In this document: piece after piece, positions 37,157-49,998 of the stretch
How the letters are laid out: every line of letters starts with the position of its first letter
Position numbering within the stretch: the stretch's first letter is position 1
Source of the DNA: Aristolochia californica
Taxonomy: Eukaryota; Streptophyta; Magnoliopsida; Piperales; Aristolochiaceae
Reading direction: 5' to 3'
DNA: 64,000 bases
NCBI GenBank assembly: GCA_029961685.1
Contig: JARWKL010000009.1
Location: 15,929,237-15,993,236 of the forward strand
The notes under the pieces: model-generated
The model's input: only the letters and a program-made list of their open reading frames with translations
Databases searched by the model: none
Told to the model about the DNA's origin: nothing
Translations under genes and position numbers: made by a program

Positions 37157-37832
37157 ATCATTGATCATTGTAAACTGATTTATCATGCGTAACGGGCCAC
37201 ATTTTTCTAAGGAATGACTTTTGGGTTGGGATTCAACACTCAGTTTAAAATTCCCTCGCCTCCCCTTTTCCCGACGATTGCAACACCTGATATATAAAGA
37301 CTAAAACGAGTTTTAAATCCCTAAAAATTACACAAACTTTTTGGAAATATCTCTCTCCATATTTGTGCATTGTGCATTTCCATTTTAGATGTGTACATTT
37401 TTCTTAAATCAAAACTTGAGTTTTCACTTTTTCCTTCATCTCGAAGACAAAAAACAGAATAGATGACAACGAAATGAAAATTTTAGACTCTGTGTATGGA
37501 GAAAATTTAAAGCAATAACAAACGTAAGTAATGAAATTTTATTCACACACCACAAATGAAGAAAAAAGTTTCCCCATCCAAGTTTGGGAAATTCCACTAG
37601 TTCAGCAACCCCAATAGGTTGGAATTTGATAAGAAAGGGATTTTTCTACACATGCTTTAAAAAATGGATATGCATGCTCGAAACATGTTAAAGTTGCAAA
37701 TGACCCATGGATCCAAAACTTTCAAAAAGAATAAAAAACTTCTCATTAAATTCTCAAGTGAACGTGCGGTGGGATATTTAACCGAGTCAAAAAAGCCATT
37801 ATTTTGCCCATTAACGAAAAGCTGACCTAGCG
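37157..37832 (+). repeat. Monomer unit 56 (B, 676 bp)
   Basis: G type. TTTTTCTAAGG (shared with 69), GCAACACC, TTTCCCC, TCAAAAAAGCC. Confidence 0.95.
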
Positions 37833-38508
37833 ATCATTGATCATTGTAAAATGATTTATCATGCGTAACGGGCCACATTTTTTTAAGGAATGACTTTTGG
37901 GTTGGGATTCAACTCTCAGTTTAAAATTCCCTCGCCTCCCCTTTTCCCGACGATTGCAAAACCTGATATATAAAGACTAAAACGAGTTTTAAATCCCTAA
38001 AAATTACACAAACTTTTTGGAAATATCTCTCTCCATATTTGGGCATTGTGCATTTCCATTTTAGATGTGTACATTTTTCTTAAATCAAAACTTGAGTTTT
38101 CACTTTTTCCTTCATCTCGTAGACAAAAAACAGAATAGATGACAACGAAATGAAAATTTTAGACTCTGTGTATGGAGAAAATTTAAAGCAATAACAAACG
38201 TAAGTAAAGAAAATTTATTCACACACCACAAATGAAGAAAAAAGTTTTCTCATCCAAGTTTGGGAAATTCCACTAGTTCAGCAACCCCAATAGGTTGGAA
38301 TTTGATAAGAAAGGGATTTTTCTACACATGCTTTAAAAAATGGATATGCATGGCTCGAAACATGTTAAAGTTGCAAATGACCCATGGATCCAAACCTTTC
38401 AAAAAGAATAAAAAACTTCTCATTAAATTCTCAAGTGAACGTGCGGTGGGATATTTAACCGAGTCAAACAAGCCATTATTTTGCCATTAACGAAAAGCTG
38501 ACCTAGCG
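37833..38508 (+). repeat. Monomer unit 57 (F, 676 bp)
   Basis: GG type, 76-codon frame. CAACTCTCAG, TTTGGGC; intact TATATAAAG. Confidence 0.95.
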
Positions 38509-39184
38509 ATCATTGATCATTGTAAACTGATTTATCATGCGTAACGGGCCAAATTTTTTTAAGGAATGACTTTTGGGTTGGGATTCAACACTCAGTTTAA
38601 AATTCCCTCGCCTCCCCTTTTCCCGACGATTGCAACACCTGATATATAAAGACTAAAACGAGTTTTAAATCCCTAAAAATTACACAAACTTTTTGGAAAT
38701 ATCTCTCTCCATATTTGTGCATTGTGCATTTCCATTTTAGATGTGTACATTTTTCTTAAATCAAAACTTGAGTTTTCACTTTTTCCTTCATCTCGAAGAC
38801 AAAAAACAGAATAGATGACAACGAAATGAAAATTTTAGACTCTGTGTATGGAGAAAATTTAAAGCAATAACAAACGTAAGTAATGAAATTTTATTCACAC
38901 ACCACAAATGAAGAAAAAAGTTTCCCCATCCAAGTTTGGGAAATTCCACTAGTTCAGCAACCCCAATAGGTTGGAATTTGATAAGAAAGGGATTTTTCTA
39001 CACATGCTTTAAAAAATGGATATGCATGCTCGAAACATGTTAAAGTTGCAAATGACCCATGGATCCAAAACTTTCAAAAAGAATAAAAAACTTCTCATTA
39101 AATTCTCAAGTGAACGTGCGGTGGGATATTTAACCGAGTCAAACAAGCCATTATTTTGCCCATTAACGAAAAGCTGACCTAGCG
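38509..39184 (+). repeat. Monomer unit 58 (B, 676 bp)
   Basis: G type. GCAACACC, TTTCCCC, CAAAACTTTC; private GGGCCAAATTT. Confidence 0.95.
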
Positions 39185-39860
39185 ATCATTGATCATTGTA
39201 AAATGATTTATCATGCGTAACGGGCCACATTTTTTTAAGGAATGACTTTTGGGTTGGGATTCAACACTCAGTTTAAAATTCCCTCGCCTCCCCTTTTCCC
39301 GACTATTGCAAAACCTGATATATAAAGACTAAAACGAGTTTTAAATCCCTAAAAATTACACAAACTTTTTGGAAATATCTCTCTCCATATTTGTGCATTG
39401 TGCATTTCCATTTTAGATGTGTACATTTTTCTTAAATCAAAACTTTAGTTTTCACTTTTTCCTACATCTCGAAGACAAAAAACAGAATAGATGACAACGA
39501 AATGAAAATTTTAGACTCTGTGTATGGAGAAAATTTAAAGCAATAACAAACGTAAGTAAAGAAAATTTATTCACACACCACAAATGAAGAAAAAAGTTTC
39601 CTCATCCAAGTTTGGGAAATTCCACTAGTTCAGCAACCCCAATAGGTTGGAATTTGATAAGAAAGGGATTTTTCTACACATGCTTTAAAAAATGGATATG
39701 CATGCTCGAAACATGTTAAAGTTGCAAATGACCCATGGATCCAAACCTTTCAAAAAGAATAAAAAACTTCTCATTAAATTCTCAAGTGAACGTGCGGTGG
39801 GATATTTAACCGAGTCAAACAAGCCATTATTTTGCCCATTAACAAAAAGCTGACCTAGCG
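39185..39860 (+). repeat. Monomer unit 59 (C, 676 bp)
   Basis: G type. GTAAAATG, GACTATTG, CCTACATCTCG, ACAAAAAGC end. Confidence 0.95.
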
Positions 39861-40536
39861 ATCATTGATCATTGTAAACTGATTTATCATGCGTAACGGG
39901 CCACATTTTTTTAAGGAATGACTTTTGGGTTGGGATTCAACACTCAGTTTAAAATTCCCTCGCCTCCCCTTTTCCCGACGATTGCAACACCTGATATATA
40001 AAGACTAAAACGAGTTTTAAATCCCTAAAAATTACACAAACTTTTTGGAAATATCTCTCTCCATATTTGTGCATTGTGCATTTCCATTTTAGATGTGTAC
40101 ATTTTTCTTAAATCAAAACTTGAGTTTTCACTTTTTCCTTCATCTCGAAGACAAAAAACAGAATAGATGACAACGAAATGAAAATTTTAGACTCTGTGTA
40201 GGGAGAAAATTTAAAGCAATAACAAACGTAAGTAATGAAATTTTATTCACACACCACAAATGAAGAAAAAAGTTTCCTCATCCAAGTTTGGGAAATTCCA
40301 CTAGTTCAGCAACCCCAATAGGTTGGAATTTGATAAGAAAGGGATTTTTCTACACATGCTTTAAAAAATGGATATGCATGCTCGAAACATGTTAAAGTTG
40401 CAAATGACCCATGGATCCAAAACTTTCAAAAAGAATAAAAAACTTCTCATTAAATTCTCAAGTGAACGTGCGGTGGGATATTTAACCGAGTCAAACAAGC
40501 CATTATTTTGCCCATTAACGAAAAGCTGACCTAGCG
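39861..40536 (+). repeat. Monomer unit 60 (G, 676 bp)
   Basis: G type. GCAACACC, GTGTAGGGA (shared with 64 and 73), TTTCCTC. Confidence 0.95.
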
Positions 40537-41212
40537 ATCATTGATCATTGTAAAATGATTTATCATGCGTACCGGCCACATTTTTTTAAGGAATGACTTT
40601 TGGGTTGGGATTCAACTCTCAGTTTAAAATTCCCTCGCCTCCCCTTTTCCCGACGATTGCAAAACCTGATATATAAAGACTAAAACGAGTTTTAAATCCC
40701 TAAAAATTACACAAACTTTTTGGAAATATCTCTCTCCATATTTGGGCATTGTGCATTTCCATTTTAGATGTGTACATTTTTCTTAAATCAAAACTTGAGT
40801 TTTCACTTTTTCCTTCATCTCGTAGACAAAAAACAGAATAGATGACAACGAAATGAAAATTTTAGACTCTGTGTATGGAGAAAATTTAAAGCAATAACAA
40901 ACGTAAGTAAAGAAAATTTATTCACACACCACAAATGAAGAAAAAAGTTTTCTCATCCAAGTTTGGGAAATTCCACTAGTTCAGCAACCCCAATAGGTTG
41001 GAATTTGATAAGAAAGGGATTTTTCTACACATGCTTTAAAAAATGGATATGCATGGCTCGAAACATGTTAAAGTTTCAAATGACCCATGGATCCAAACCT
41101 TTCAAAAAGAATAAAAAACTTCTCATTAAATTCTCCAGTGAACGTGCAGTGGGATATTTAACCGAATCAAACAAGCCATTATTTTGCCCATTAACAAAAA
41201 GCTGACCTAGCG
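40537..41212 (+). repeat. Monomer unit 61 (H, 676 bp)
   Basis: GG type, 80-codon frame. GCGTACCGGCC, GTTTCAAATG, CTCCAGTG (shared with 65), GTGCAGTGGG. Confidence 0.95.
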
Positions 41213-41887
41213 ATCATTGATCATTGTAAACTGATTTATCATGCGTAACGGGCCACATTTTTTTAAGGAATGACTTTTGGGTTGGGATTCAACACTCAGT
41301 TTCAAATTCCCTCGCCTCCCCTTTTCCCGACGGTTGCAAAACCTGATATATAAAGACTAAAACGAGTTTTAAATCCCTAAAAATTACACAAACTTTTTGG
41401 AAATATCTCTCTCCATATTTGGGCATTGTGCATTTCCATTTTAGATGTGTACATTTTTCTTAAATCAGAACTTTAGTTTTCAATTTTTCCTTCATCTCGT
41501 AGACAAAAAACAGAATAGATGACAACGAAATGAAAATTTTGGACTCTGTGTATGGAGAAAATTTAAAGCAATAACAAACGTAAGTAATGAAAATTTATTC
41601 ACACACCACAAATGAAGAAAAAAGTTTCCTCATCCAAGTTGGGGAAATTCCACTAGTTCAGCAACCAAAATAGGTTGGAATTTGATAAGAAAGGGATTTT
41701 TCTACACATGCTTTAAAAAATGGATATGCATGCTCGAAACATGTTAAAGTTGCAAATGACCCATGGATCCAAACCTTTCAAAAAGAATAAAAAACTTCTC
41801 ATTAAATTCTCTAGTGAACGTGCGGTGGGATATTTAACCGAGTCAAACAAGCCATTATTTTGCCATTAACGAAAAGCTAACCTAGCG
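41213..41887 (+). repeat. Monomer unit 62 (I, 675 bp)
   Basis: G type. TTTCAAATTCC, GACGGTTG, GTTGGGGAAA, CTCTAGTG, AGCTAACC. Confidence 0.95.
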
Positions 41888-42563
41888 ATCATTGATCATT
41901 GTAAACTGATTTATCATGCGTAACGGGCCACATTTTTTTAAGGAATGACTTTTGGGTTGGGATTCAACACTCAGTTTAAAATTCCCTCGCCTCCCCTTTT
42001 CCCGACGATTGCAACACCTGATATATAAAGACTAAAACGAGTTTTAAATCCCTAAAAATTACACAAACTTTTTGGAAATATCTCTCTCCATATTTGGGCA
42101 TTGTGCATTTCCATTTTAGATGTGTACATTTTTCTTAAATCAAAACTTGAGTTTTCACTTTTTCCTTCATCTCGAAGACAAAAAACAGAATAGATGACAA
42201 CGAAATGAAAATTTTAGACTCTGTGTATGGAGAATATTTAAAGCAATAACAAACGTAAGTAATAAAAATTTATTCACACACCACAAATGAAGAAAAAAGT
42301 TTCCTCATCCAAGTTTGGGAAATTCCACTAGTTCAGCAACCCCAATAGGTTGGAATTTGATAAGAAAGGGATTTTTCTACACATGCTTTAAAAAATGGAT
42401 ATGCATGCTCGAAACATGTTAAAGTTGCAAATGACCCATGGATCCAAACCTTTCAAAAAGAATAAAAAACTTCTCATTAAATTCTCAAGTGAACGTGCGG
42501 TGGGATATTTAACCGAGTCAAACAAGCCATTATTTTGCCCATTAACAAAAAGCTGACCTAGCG
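41888..42563 (+). repeat. Monomer unit 63 (hybrid J/E/C, 676 bp)
   Basis: G type. GCAACACC is J-like, TTTGGGC with GAGAATATTT and GTAATAAAAA is E-like, and AACCTTTC with TCAAACAAGCC and ACAAAAAGC is C-like. Confidence 0.95.
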
Positions 42564-43239
42564 ATCATTGATCATTGTAAACTGATTTATCATGCGTAAC
42601 GGGCCACATTTTTTTAAGGAATGACTTTTGGGTTGGGATTCAACACTCAGTTTAAAATTCCCTCGCCTCCCCTTTTCCCGACGATTGCAACACCTGATAT
42701 ATAAAGACTAAAACGAGTTTTAAATCCCTAAAAATTACACAAACTTTTTGGAAATATCTCTCTCCATATTTGTGCATTGTGCATTTCCATTTTAGATGTG
42801 TACATTTTTCTTAAATCAAAACTTGAGTTTTCACTTTTTCCTTCATCTCGAAGACAAAAAACAGAATAGATGACAACGAAATGAAAATTTTAGACTCTGT
42901 GTAGGGAGAAAATTTAAAGCAATAACAAACGTAAGTAATGAAATTTTATTCACACACCACAAATGAAGAAAAAAGTTTCCTCATCCAAGTTTGGGAAATT
43001 CCACTAGTTCAGCAACCCCAATAGGTTGGAATTTGATAAGAAAGGGATTTTTCTACACATGCTTTAAAAAATGGATATGCATGCTCGAAACATGTTAAAG
43101 TTGCAAATGACCCATGGATCCAAAACTTTCAAAAAGAATAAAAAACTTCTCATTAAATTCTCAAGTGAACGTGCGGTGGGATATTTAACCGAGTCAAACA
43201 AGCCATTATTTTGCCCATTAACGAAAAGCTGACCTAGCG
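42564..43239 (+). repeat. Monomer unit 64 (G, 676 bp)
   Basis: G type. Indistinguishable from unit 60 by eye, including GTGTAGGGA. Confidence 0.95.
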
Positions 43240-43915
43240 ATCATTGATCATTGTAAAATGATTTATCATGCGTACCGGCCACATTTTTTTAAGGAATGAC
43301 TTTTGGGTTGGGATTCAACTCTCAGTTTAAAATTCCCTCGCCTCCCCTTTTCCCGACGATTGCAAAACCTGATATATAAAGACTAAAACGAGTTTTAAAT
43401 CCCTAAAAATTACACAAACTTTTTGGAAATATCTCTCTCCATATTTGGGCATTGTGCATTTCCATTTTAGATGTGTACATTTTTCTTAAATCAAAACTTG
43501 AGTTTTCACTTTTTCCTTCATCTCGTAGACAAAAAACAGAATAGATGACAACGAAATGAAAATTTTAGACTCTGTGTATGGAGAAAATTTAAAGCAATAA
43601 CAAACGTAAGTAAAGAAAATTTATTCACACACCACAAATGAAGAAAAAAGTTTTCTCATCCAAGTTTGGGAAATTCCACTAGTTCAGCAACCCCAATAGG
43701 TTGGAATTTGATAAGAAAGGGATTTTTCTACACATGCTTTAAAAAATGGATATGCATGGCTCGAAACATGTTAAAGTTTCAAATGACCCATGGATCCAAA
43801 CCTTTCAAAAAGAATAAAAAACTTCTCATTAAATTCTCCAGTGAACGTGCAGTGGGATATTTAACCGAATCAAACAAGCCATTATTTTGCCCATTAACAA
43901 AAAGCTGACCTAGCG
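43240..43915 (+). repeat. Monomer unit 65 (H, 676 bp)
   Basis: GG type, 80-codon frame. Same as unit 61, including CTCCAGTG. Confidence 0.95.
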
Positions 43916-44590
43916 ATCATTGATCATTGTAAACTGATTTATCATGCGTAACGGGCCACATTTTTTTAAGGAATGACTTTTGGGTTGGGATTCAACACTC
44001 AGTTTCAAATTCCCTCGCCTCCCCTTTTCCCGACGGTTGCAAAACCTGATATATAAAGACTAAAACGAGTTTTAAATCCCTAAAAATTACACAAACTTTT
44101 TGGAAATATCTCTCTCCATATTTGGGCATTGTGCATTTCCATTTTAGATGTGTACATTTTTCTTAAATCAGAACTTTAGTTTTCAATTTTTCCTTCATCT
44201 CGTAGACAAAAAACAGAATAGATGACAACGAAATGAAAATTTTGGACTCTGTGTATGGAGAAAATTTAAAGCAATAACAAACGTAAGTAATGAAAATTTA
44301 TTCACACACCACAAATGAAGAAAAAAGTTTCCTCATCCAAGTTGGGGAAATTCCACTAGTTCAGCAACCAAAATAGGTTGGAATTTGATAAGAAAGGGAT
44401 TTTTCTACACATGCTTTAAAAAATGGATATGCATGCTCGAAACATGTTAAAGTTGCAAATGACCCATGGATCCAAACCTTTCAAAAAGAATAAAAAACTT
44501 CTCATTAAATTCTCTAGTGAACGTGCGGTGGGATATTTAACCGAGTCAAACAAGCCATTATTTTGCCATTAACGAAAAGCTAACCTAGCG
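43916..44590 (+). repeat. Monomer unit 66 (I, 675 bp)
   Basis: G type. Same as unit 62, including TTTCAAATTCC and AGCTAACC. Confidence 0.95.
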
Positions 44591-45266
44591 ATCATTGATC
44601 ATTGTAAACTGATTTATCATGCGTAACGGGCCACATTTTTTTAAGGAATGACTTTTGGGTTGGGATTCAACACTCAGTTTAAAATTCCCTCGCCTCCCCT
44701 TTTCCCGACGATTGCAACACCTGATATATAAAGACTAAAACGAGTTTTAAATCCCTAAAAATTACACAAACTTTTTGGAAATATCTCTCTCCATATTTGG
44801 GCATTGTGCATTTCCATTTTAGATGTGTACATTTTTCTTAAATCAAAACTTGAGTTTTCACTTTTTCCTTCATCTCGAAGACAAAAAACAGAATAGATGA
44901 CAACGAAATGAAAATTTTAGACTCTGTGTATGGAGAATATTTAAAGCAATAACAAACGTAAGTAATAAAAATTTATTCACACACCACAAATGAAGAAAAA
45001 AGTTTCCTCATCCAAGTTTGGGAAATTCCACTAGTTCAGCAACCCCAATAGGTTGGAATTTCATAAGAAAGGGATTTTTCTACACATGCTTTAAAAAATG
45101 GATATGCATGCTCGAAACATGTTAAAGTTGCAAATGACCCATGGATCCAAAACTTTCAAAAAGAATAAAAAACTTCTCATTAAATTCTCAAGTGAACGTG
45201 CGGTGGGATATTTAACCGAGTCAAAAAAGCCATTATTTTGCCCATTAACGAAAAGCTGACCTAGCG
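44591..45266 (+). repeat. Monomer unit 67 (hybrid J/E, 676 bp)
   Basis: G type. GCAACACC at 5', then GAGAATATTT, GTAATAAAAA, AATTTCATAAG and TCAAAAAAGCC as in unit 54. Confidence 0.95.
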
Positions 45267-45942
45267 ATCATTGATCATTGTAAAATGATTTATCATGCGT
45301 AACGGGCCACATTTTTTTAAGGAATGACTTTTGGGTTGGGATTCAACTCTCAGTTTAAAATTCCCTCGCCTCCCCTTTTCCCGACGATTGCAAAACCTGA
45401 AATATAAAGACTAAAACGAGTTTTAAATCCCTAAAAATTACACAAACTTTTTGGAAATATCTCTCTCCATATTTGGGCATTGTGCATTTCCATTTTAGAT
45501 GTGTACATTTTTCTTAAATCAAAACTTGAGTTTTCACTTTTTCCTTCATCTCGTAGACAAAAAACAGAATAGATGACAACGAAATGAAAATTTTAGACTC
45601 TGTGTATGGAGAAAATTTAAAGCAATAACAAACGTAAGTAAAGAAAATTTATTCACACACCACAAATGAAGAAAAAAGTTTTCTCATCCAAGTTTGGGAA
45701 ATTCCACTAGTTCAGCAACCCCAATAGGTTGGAATTTGATAAGAAAGGGATTTTTCTACACATGCTTTAAAAAATGGATATGCATGGCTCGAAACATGTT
45801 AAAGTTGCAAATGACCCATGGATCCAAACCTTTCAAAAAGAATAAAAAACTTCTCATTAAATTCTCAAGTGAACGTGCGGTGGGATATTTAACCGAGTCA
45901 AACAAGCCATTATTTTGCCATTAACGAAAAGCTGACCTAGCG
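45267..45942 (+). repeat. Monomer unit 68 (F, 676 bp)
   Basis: GG type, 76-codon frame. CCTGAAATATAAAG as in unit 55. Confidence 0.95.
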
Positions 45943-46618
45943 ATCATTGATCATTGTAAACTGATTTATCATGCGTAACGGGCCACATTTTTCTAAGGAA
46001 TGACTTTTGGGTTGGGATTCAACACTCAGTTTAAAATTCCCTCGCCTCCCCTTTTCCCGACGATTGCAACACCTGATATATAAAGACTAAAACGAGTTTT
46101 AAATCCCTAAAAATTACACAAACTTTTTGGAAATATCTCTCTCCATATTTGTGCATTGTGCATTTCCATTTTAGATGTGTACATTTTTCTTAAATCAAAA
46201 CTTGAGTTTTCACTTTTTCCTTCATCTCGAAGACAAAAAACAGAATAGATGACAACGAAATGAAAATTTTAGACTCTGTGTATGGAGAAAATTTAAAGCA
46301 ATAACAAACGTAAGTAATGAAATTTTATTCACACACCACAAATGAAGAAAAAAGTTTCCCCATCCAAGTTTGGGAAATTCCACTAGTTCAGCAACCCCAA
46401 TAGGTTGGAATTTGATAAGAAAGGGATTTTTCTACACATGCTTTAAAAAATGGATATGCATGCTCGAAACATGTTAAAGTTGCAAATGACCCATGGATCC
46501 AAAACTTTCAAAAAGAATAAAAAACTTCTCATTAAATTCTCAAGTGAACGTGCGGTGGGATATTTAACCGAGTCAAAAAAGCCATTATTTTGCCCATTAA
46601 CGAAAAGCTGACCTAGCG
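45943..46618 (+). repeat. Monomer unit 69 (B, 676 bp)
   Basis: G type. TTTTTCTAAGG and TCAAAAAAGCC as in unit 56. Confidence 0.95.
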
Positions 46619-47294
46619 ATCATTGATCATTGTAAAATGATTTATCATGCGTAACGGGCCACATTTTTTTAAGGAATGACTTTTGGGTTGGGATTCAACT
46701 CTCAGTTTAAAATTCCCTCGCCTCCCCTTTTCCCGACGATTGCAAAACCTGATATATAAAGACTAAAACGAGTTTTAAATCCCTAAAAATTACACAAACT
46801 TTTTGGAAATATCTCTCTCCATATTTGGGCATTGTGCATTTCCATTTTAGATGTGTACATTTTTCTTAAATCAAAACTTGAGTTTTCACTTTTTCCTTCA
46901 TCTCGTAGACAAAAAACAGAATAGATGACAACGAAATGAAAATTTTAGACTCTGTGTATGGAGAAAATTTAAAGCAATAACAAACGTAAGTAAAGAAAAT
47001 TTATTCACACACCACAAATGAAGAAAAAAGTTTTCTCATCCAAGTTTGGGAAATTCCACTAGTTCAGCAACCCCAATAGGTTGGAATTTGATAAGAAAGG
47101 GATTTTTCTACACATGCTTTAAAAAATGGATATGCATGGCTCGAAACATGTTAAAGTTGCAAATGACCCATGGATCCAAACCTTTCAAAAAGAATAAAAA
47201 ACTTCTCATTAAATTCTCAAGTGAACGTGCGGTGGGATATTTAACCGAGTCAAACAAGCCATTATTTTGCCATTAACGAAAAGCTGACCTAGCG
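46619..47294 (+). repeat. Monomer unit 70 (F, 676 bp)
   Basis: GG type, 76-codon frame. Like units 57 and 32. Confidence 0.95.
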
Positions 47295-47970
47295 ATCATT
47301 GATCATTGTAAACTGATTTATCATGCGTAACGGGCCACATTTTTTTAAGGAATGACTTTTGGGTTGGGATTCAACACTCAGTTTAAAATTCCCTCGCCTC
47401 CCCTTTTCCCGACGATTGCAACACCTGATATATAAAGACTAAAACGAGTTTTAAATCCCTAAAAATTACACAAACTTTTTGGAAATATCTCTCTCCATAT
47501 TTGTGCATTGTGCATTTCCATTTTAGATGTGTACATTTTTCTTAAATCAAAACTTGAGTTTTCACTTTTTCCTTCATCTCGAAGACAAAAAACAGAATAG
47601 ATGACAACGAAATGAAAATTTTAGACTCTGTGTATGGAGAAAATTTAAAGCAATAACAAACGTAAGTAATGAAATTTTATTCACACACCACAAATGAAGA
47701 AAAAAGTTTCCCCATCCAAGTTTGGGAAATTCCACTAGTTCAGCAACCCCAATAGGTTGGAATTTGATAAGAAAGGGATTTTTCTACACATGCTTTAAAA
47801 AATGGATATGCATGCTCGAAACATGTTAAAGTTGCAAATGACCCATGGATCCAAAACTTTCAAAAAGAATAAAAAACTTCTCATTAAATTCTCAAGTGAA
47901 CGTGCGGTGGGATATTTAACCGAGTCAAACAAGCCATTATTTTGCCCATTAACGAAAAGCTGACCTAGCG
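47295..47970 (+). repeat. Monomer unit 71 (B, 676 bp)
   Basis: G type. Like unit 58 but with the usual GCCACATTT. Confidence 0.95.
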
Positions 47971-48646
47971 ATCATTGATCATTGTAAAATGATTTATCAT
48001 GCGTAACGGGCCACATTTTTTTAAGGAATGACTTTTGGGTTGGGATTCAACACTCAGTTTAAAATTCCCTCGCCTCCCCTTTTCCCGACTATTGCAAAAC
48101 CTGATATATAAAGACTAAAACGAGTTTTAAATCCCTAAAAATTACACAAACTTTTTGGAAATATCTCTCTCCATATTTGTGCATTGTGCATTTCCATTTT
48201 AGATGTGTACATTTTTCTTAAATCAAAACTTTAGTTTTCACTTTTTCCTACATCTCGAAGACAAAAAACAGAATAGATGACAACGAAATGAAAATTTTAG
48301 ACTCTGTGTATGGAGAAAATTTAAAGCAATAACAAACGTAAGTAAAGAAAATTTATTCACACACCACAAATGAAGAAAAAAGTTTCCTCATCCAAGTTTG
48401 GGAAATTCCACTAGTTCAGCAACCCCAATAGGTTGGAATTTGATAAGAAAGGGATTTTTCTACACATGCTTTAAAAAATGGATATGCATGCTCGAAACAT
48501 GTTAAAGTTGCAAATGACCCATGGATCCAAACCTTTCAAAAAGAATAAAAAACTTCTCATTAAATTCTCAAGTGAACGTGCGGTGGGATATTTAACCGAG
48601 TCAAACAAGCCATTATTTTGCCCATTAACAAAAAGCTGACCTAGCG
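47971..48646 (+). repeat. Monomer unit 72 (C, 676 bp)
   Basis: G type. GTAAAATG, GACTATTG, CCTACATCTCG. Confidence 0.95.
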
Positions 48647-49322
48647 ATCATTGATCATTGTAAACTGATTTATCATGCGTAACGGGCCACATTTTTTTAA
48701 GGAATGACTTTTGGGTTGGGATTCAACACTCAGTTTAAAATTCCCTCGCCTCCCCTTTTCCCGACGATTGCAACACCTGATATATAAAGACTAAAACGAG
48801 TTTTAAATCCCTAAAAATTACACAAACTTTTTGGAAATATCTCTCTCCATATTTGTGCATTGTGCATTTCCATTTTAGATGTGTACATTTTTCTTAAATC
48901 AAAACTTGAGTTTTCACTTTTTCCTTCATCTCGAAGACAAAAAACAGAATAGATGACAACGAAATGAAAATTTTAGACTCTGTGTAGGGAGAAAATTTAA
49001 AGCAATAACAAACGTAAGTAATGAAATTTTATTCACACACCACAAATGAAGAAAAAAGTTTCCTCATCCAAGTTTGGGAAATTCCACTAGTTCAGCAACC
49101 CCAATAGGTTGGAATTTGATAAGAAAGGGATTTTTCTACACATGCTTTAAAAAATGGATATGCATGCTCGAAACATGTTAAAGTTGCAAATGACCCATGG
49201 ATCCAAAACTTTCAAAAAGAATAAAAAACTTCTCATTAAATTCTCAACTGAACGTGCGGTGGGATATTTAACCGAGTCAAACAAGCCATTATTTTGCCCA
49301 TTAACGAAAAGCTGACCTAGCG
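48647..49322 (+). repeat. Monomer unit 73 (G, 676 bp)
   Basis: G type. GTGTAGGGA; private TCTCAACTG. Confidence 0.95.
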
Positions 49323-49998
49323 ATCATTGATCATTGTAAAATGATTTATCATGCGTACCGGCCACATTTTTTTAAGGAATGACTTTTGGGTTGGGATTCA
49401 ACTCTCAGTTTAAAATTCCCTCGCCTCCCCTTTTCCCGACGATTGCAAAACCTGATATATAAAGACTAAAACGAGTTTTAAATCCCTAAAAATTACACAA
49501 ACTTTTTGGAAATATCTCTCTCCATATTTGGGCATTGTGCATTTCCATTTTAGATGTGTACATTTTTCTTAAATCAAAACTTGAGTTTTCACTTTTTCCT
49601 TCATCTCGTAGACAAAAAACAGAATAGATGACAACGAAATGAAAATTTTAGACTCTGTGTATGGAGAAAATTTAAAGCAATAACAAACGTAAGTAAAGAA
49701 AATTTATTCACACACCACAAATGAAGAAAAAAGTTTTCTCATCCAAGTTTGGGAAATTCCACTAGTTCAGCAACCCCAATAGGTTGGAATTTGATAAGAA
49801 AGGGATTTTTCTACACATGCTTTAAAAAATGGATATGCATGGCTCGAAACATGTTAAAGTTTCAAATGACCCATGGATCCAAACCTTTCAAAAAGAATAA
49901 AAAACTTCTCATTAAATTCTCAAGTGAACGTGCAGTGGGATATTTAACCGAATCAAACAAGCCATTATTTTGCCCATTAACAAAAAGCTGACCTAGCG
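49323..49998 (+). repeat. Monomer unit 74 (H, 676 bp)
   Basis: GG type, 80-codon frame. GCGTACCGGCC, TCTCAAGTG rather than CTCCAGTG. Confidence 0.95.

Larger units (their letters stand above)
36481..41887 (+). repeat. 8-unit block duplicated at 45267-50673 (offset 8,786 bp)
   Basis: Units 55-62 (F B F B C G H I) recur as units 68-75. Rare shared markers: CCTGAAATATAAAG (55, 68), TTTTTCTAAGG (56, 69), GTGTAGGGA (60, 73), TTTCAAATTCC (62, 75). Differences: GCCAAATTT only in 58, CTCCAGTG in 61 but not 74, TCAACTG only in 73. Confidence 0.88.
39861..44590 (+). repeat. 4-unit tandem duplication G-H-I-x (period 2,703 bp)
   Basis: Units 60-62 and 64-66 are indistinguishable by eye, sharing the rare markers GTGTAGGGA, GCGTACCGGCC with CTCCAGTG, and TTTCAAATTCC with AGCTAACC. 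The 5' portions of units 63 and 67 also match, after which unit 63 takes C-like and unit 67 E-like 3' sequence. Confidence 0.88.
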
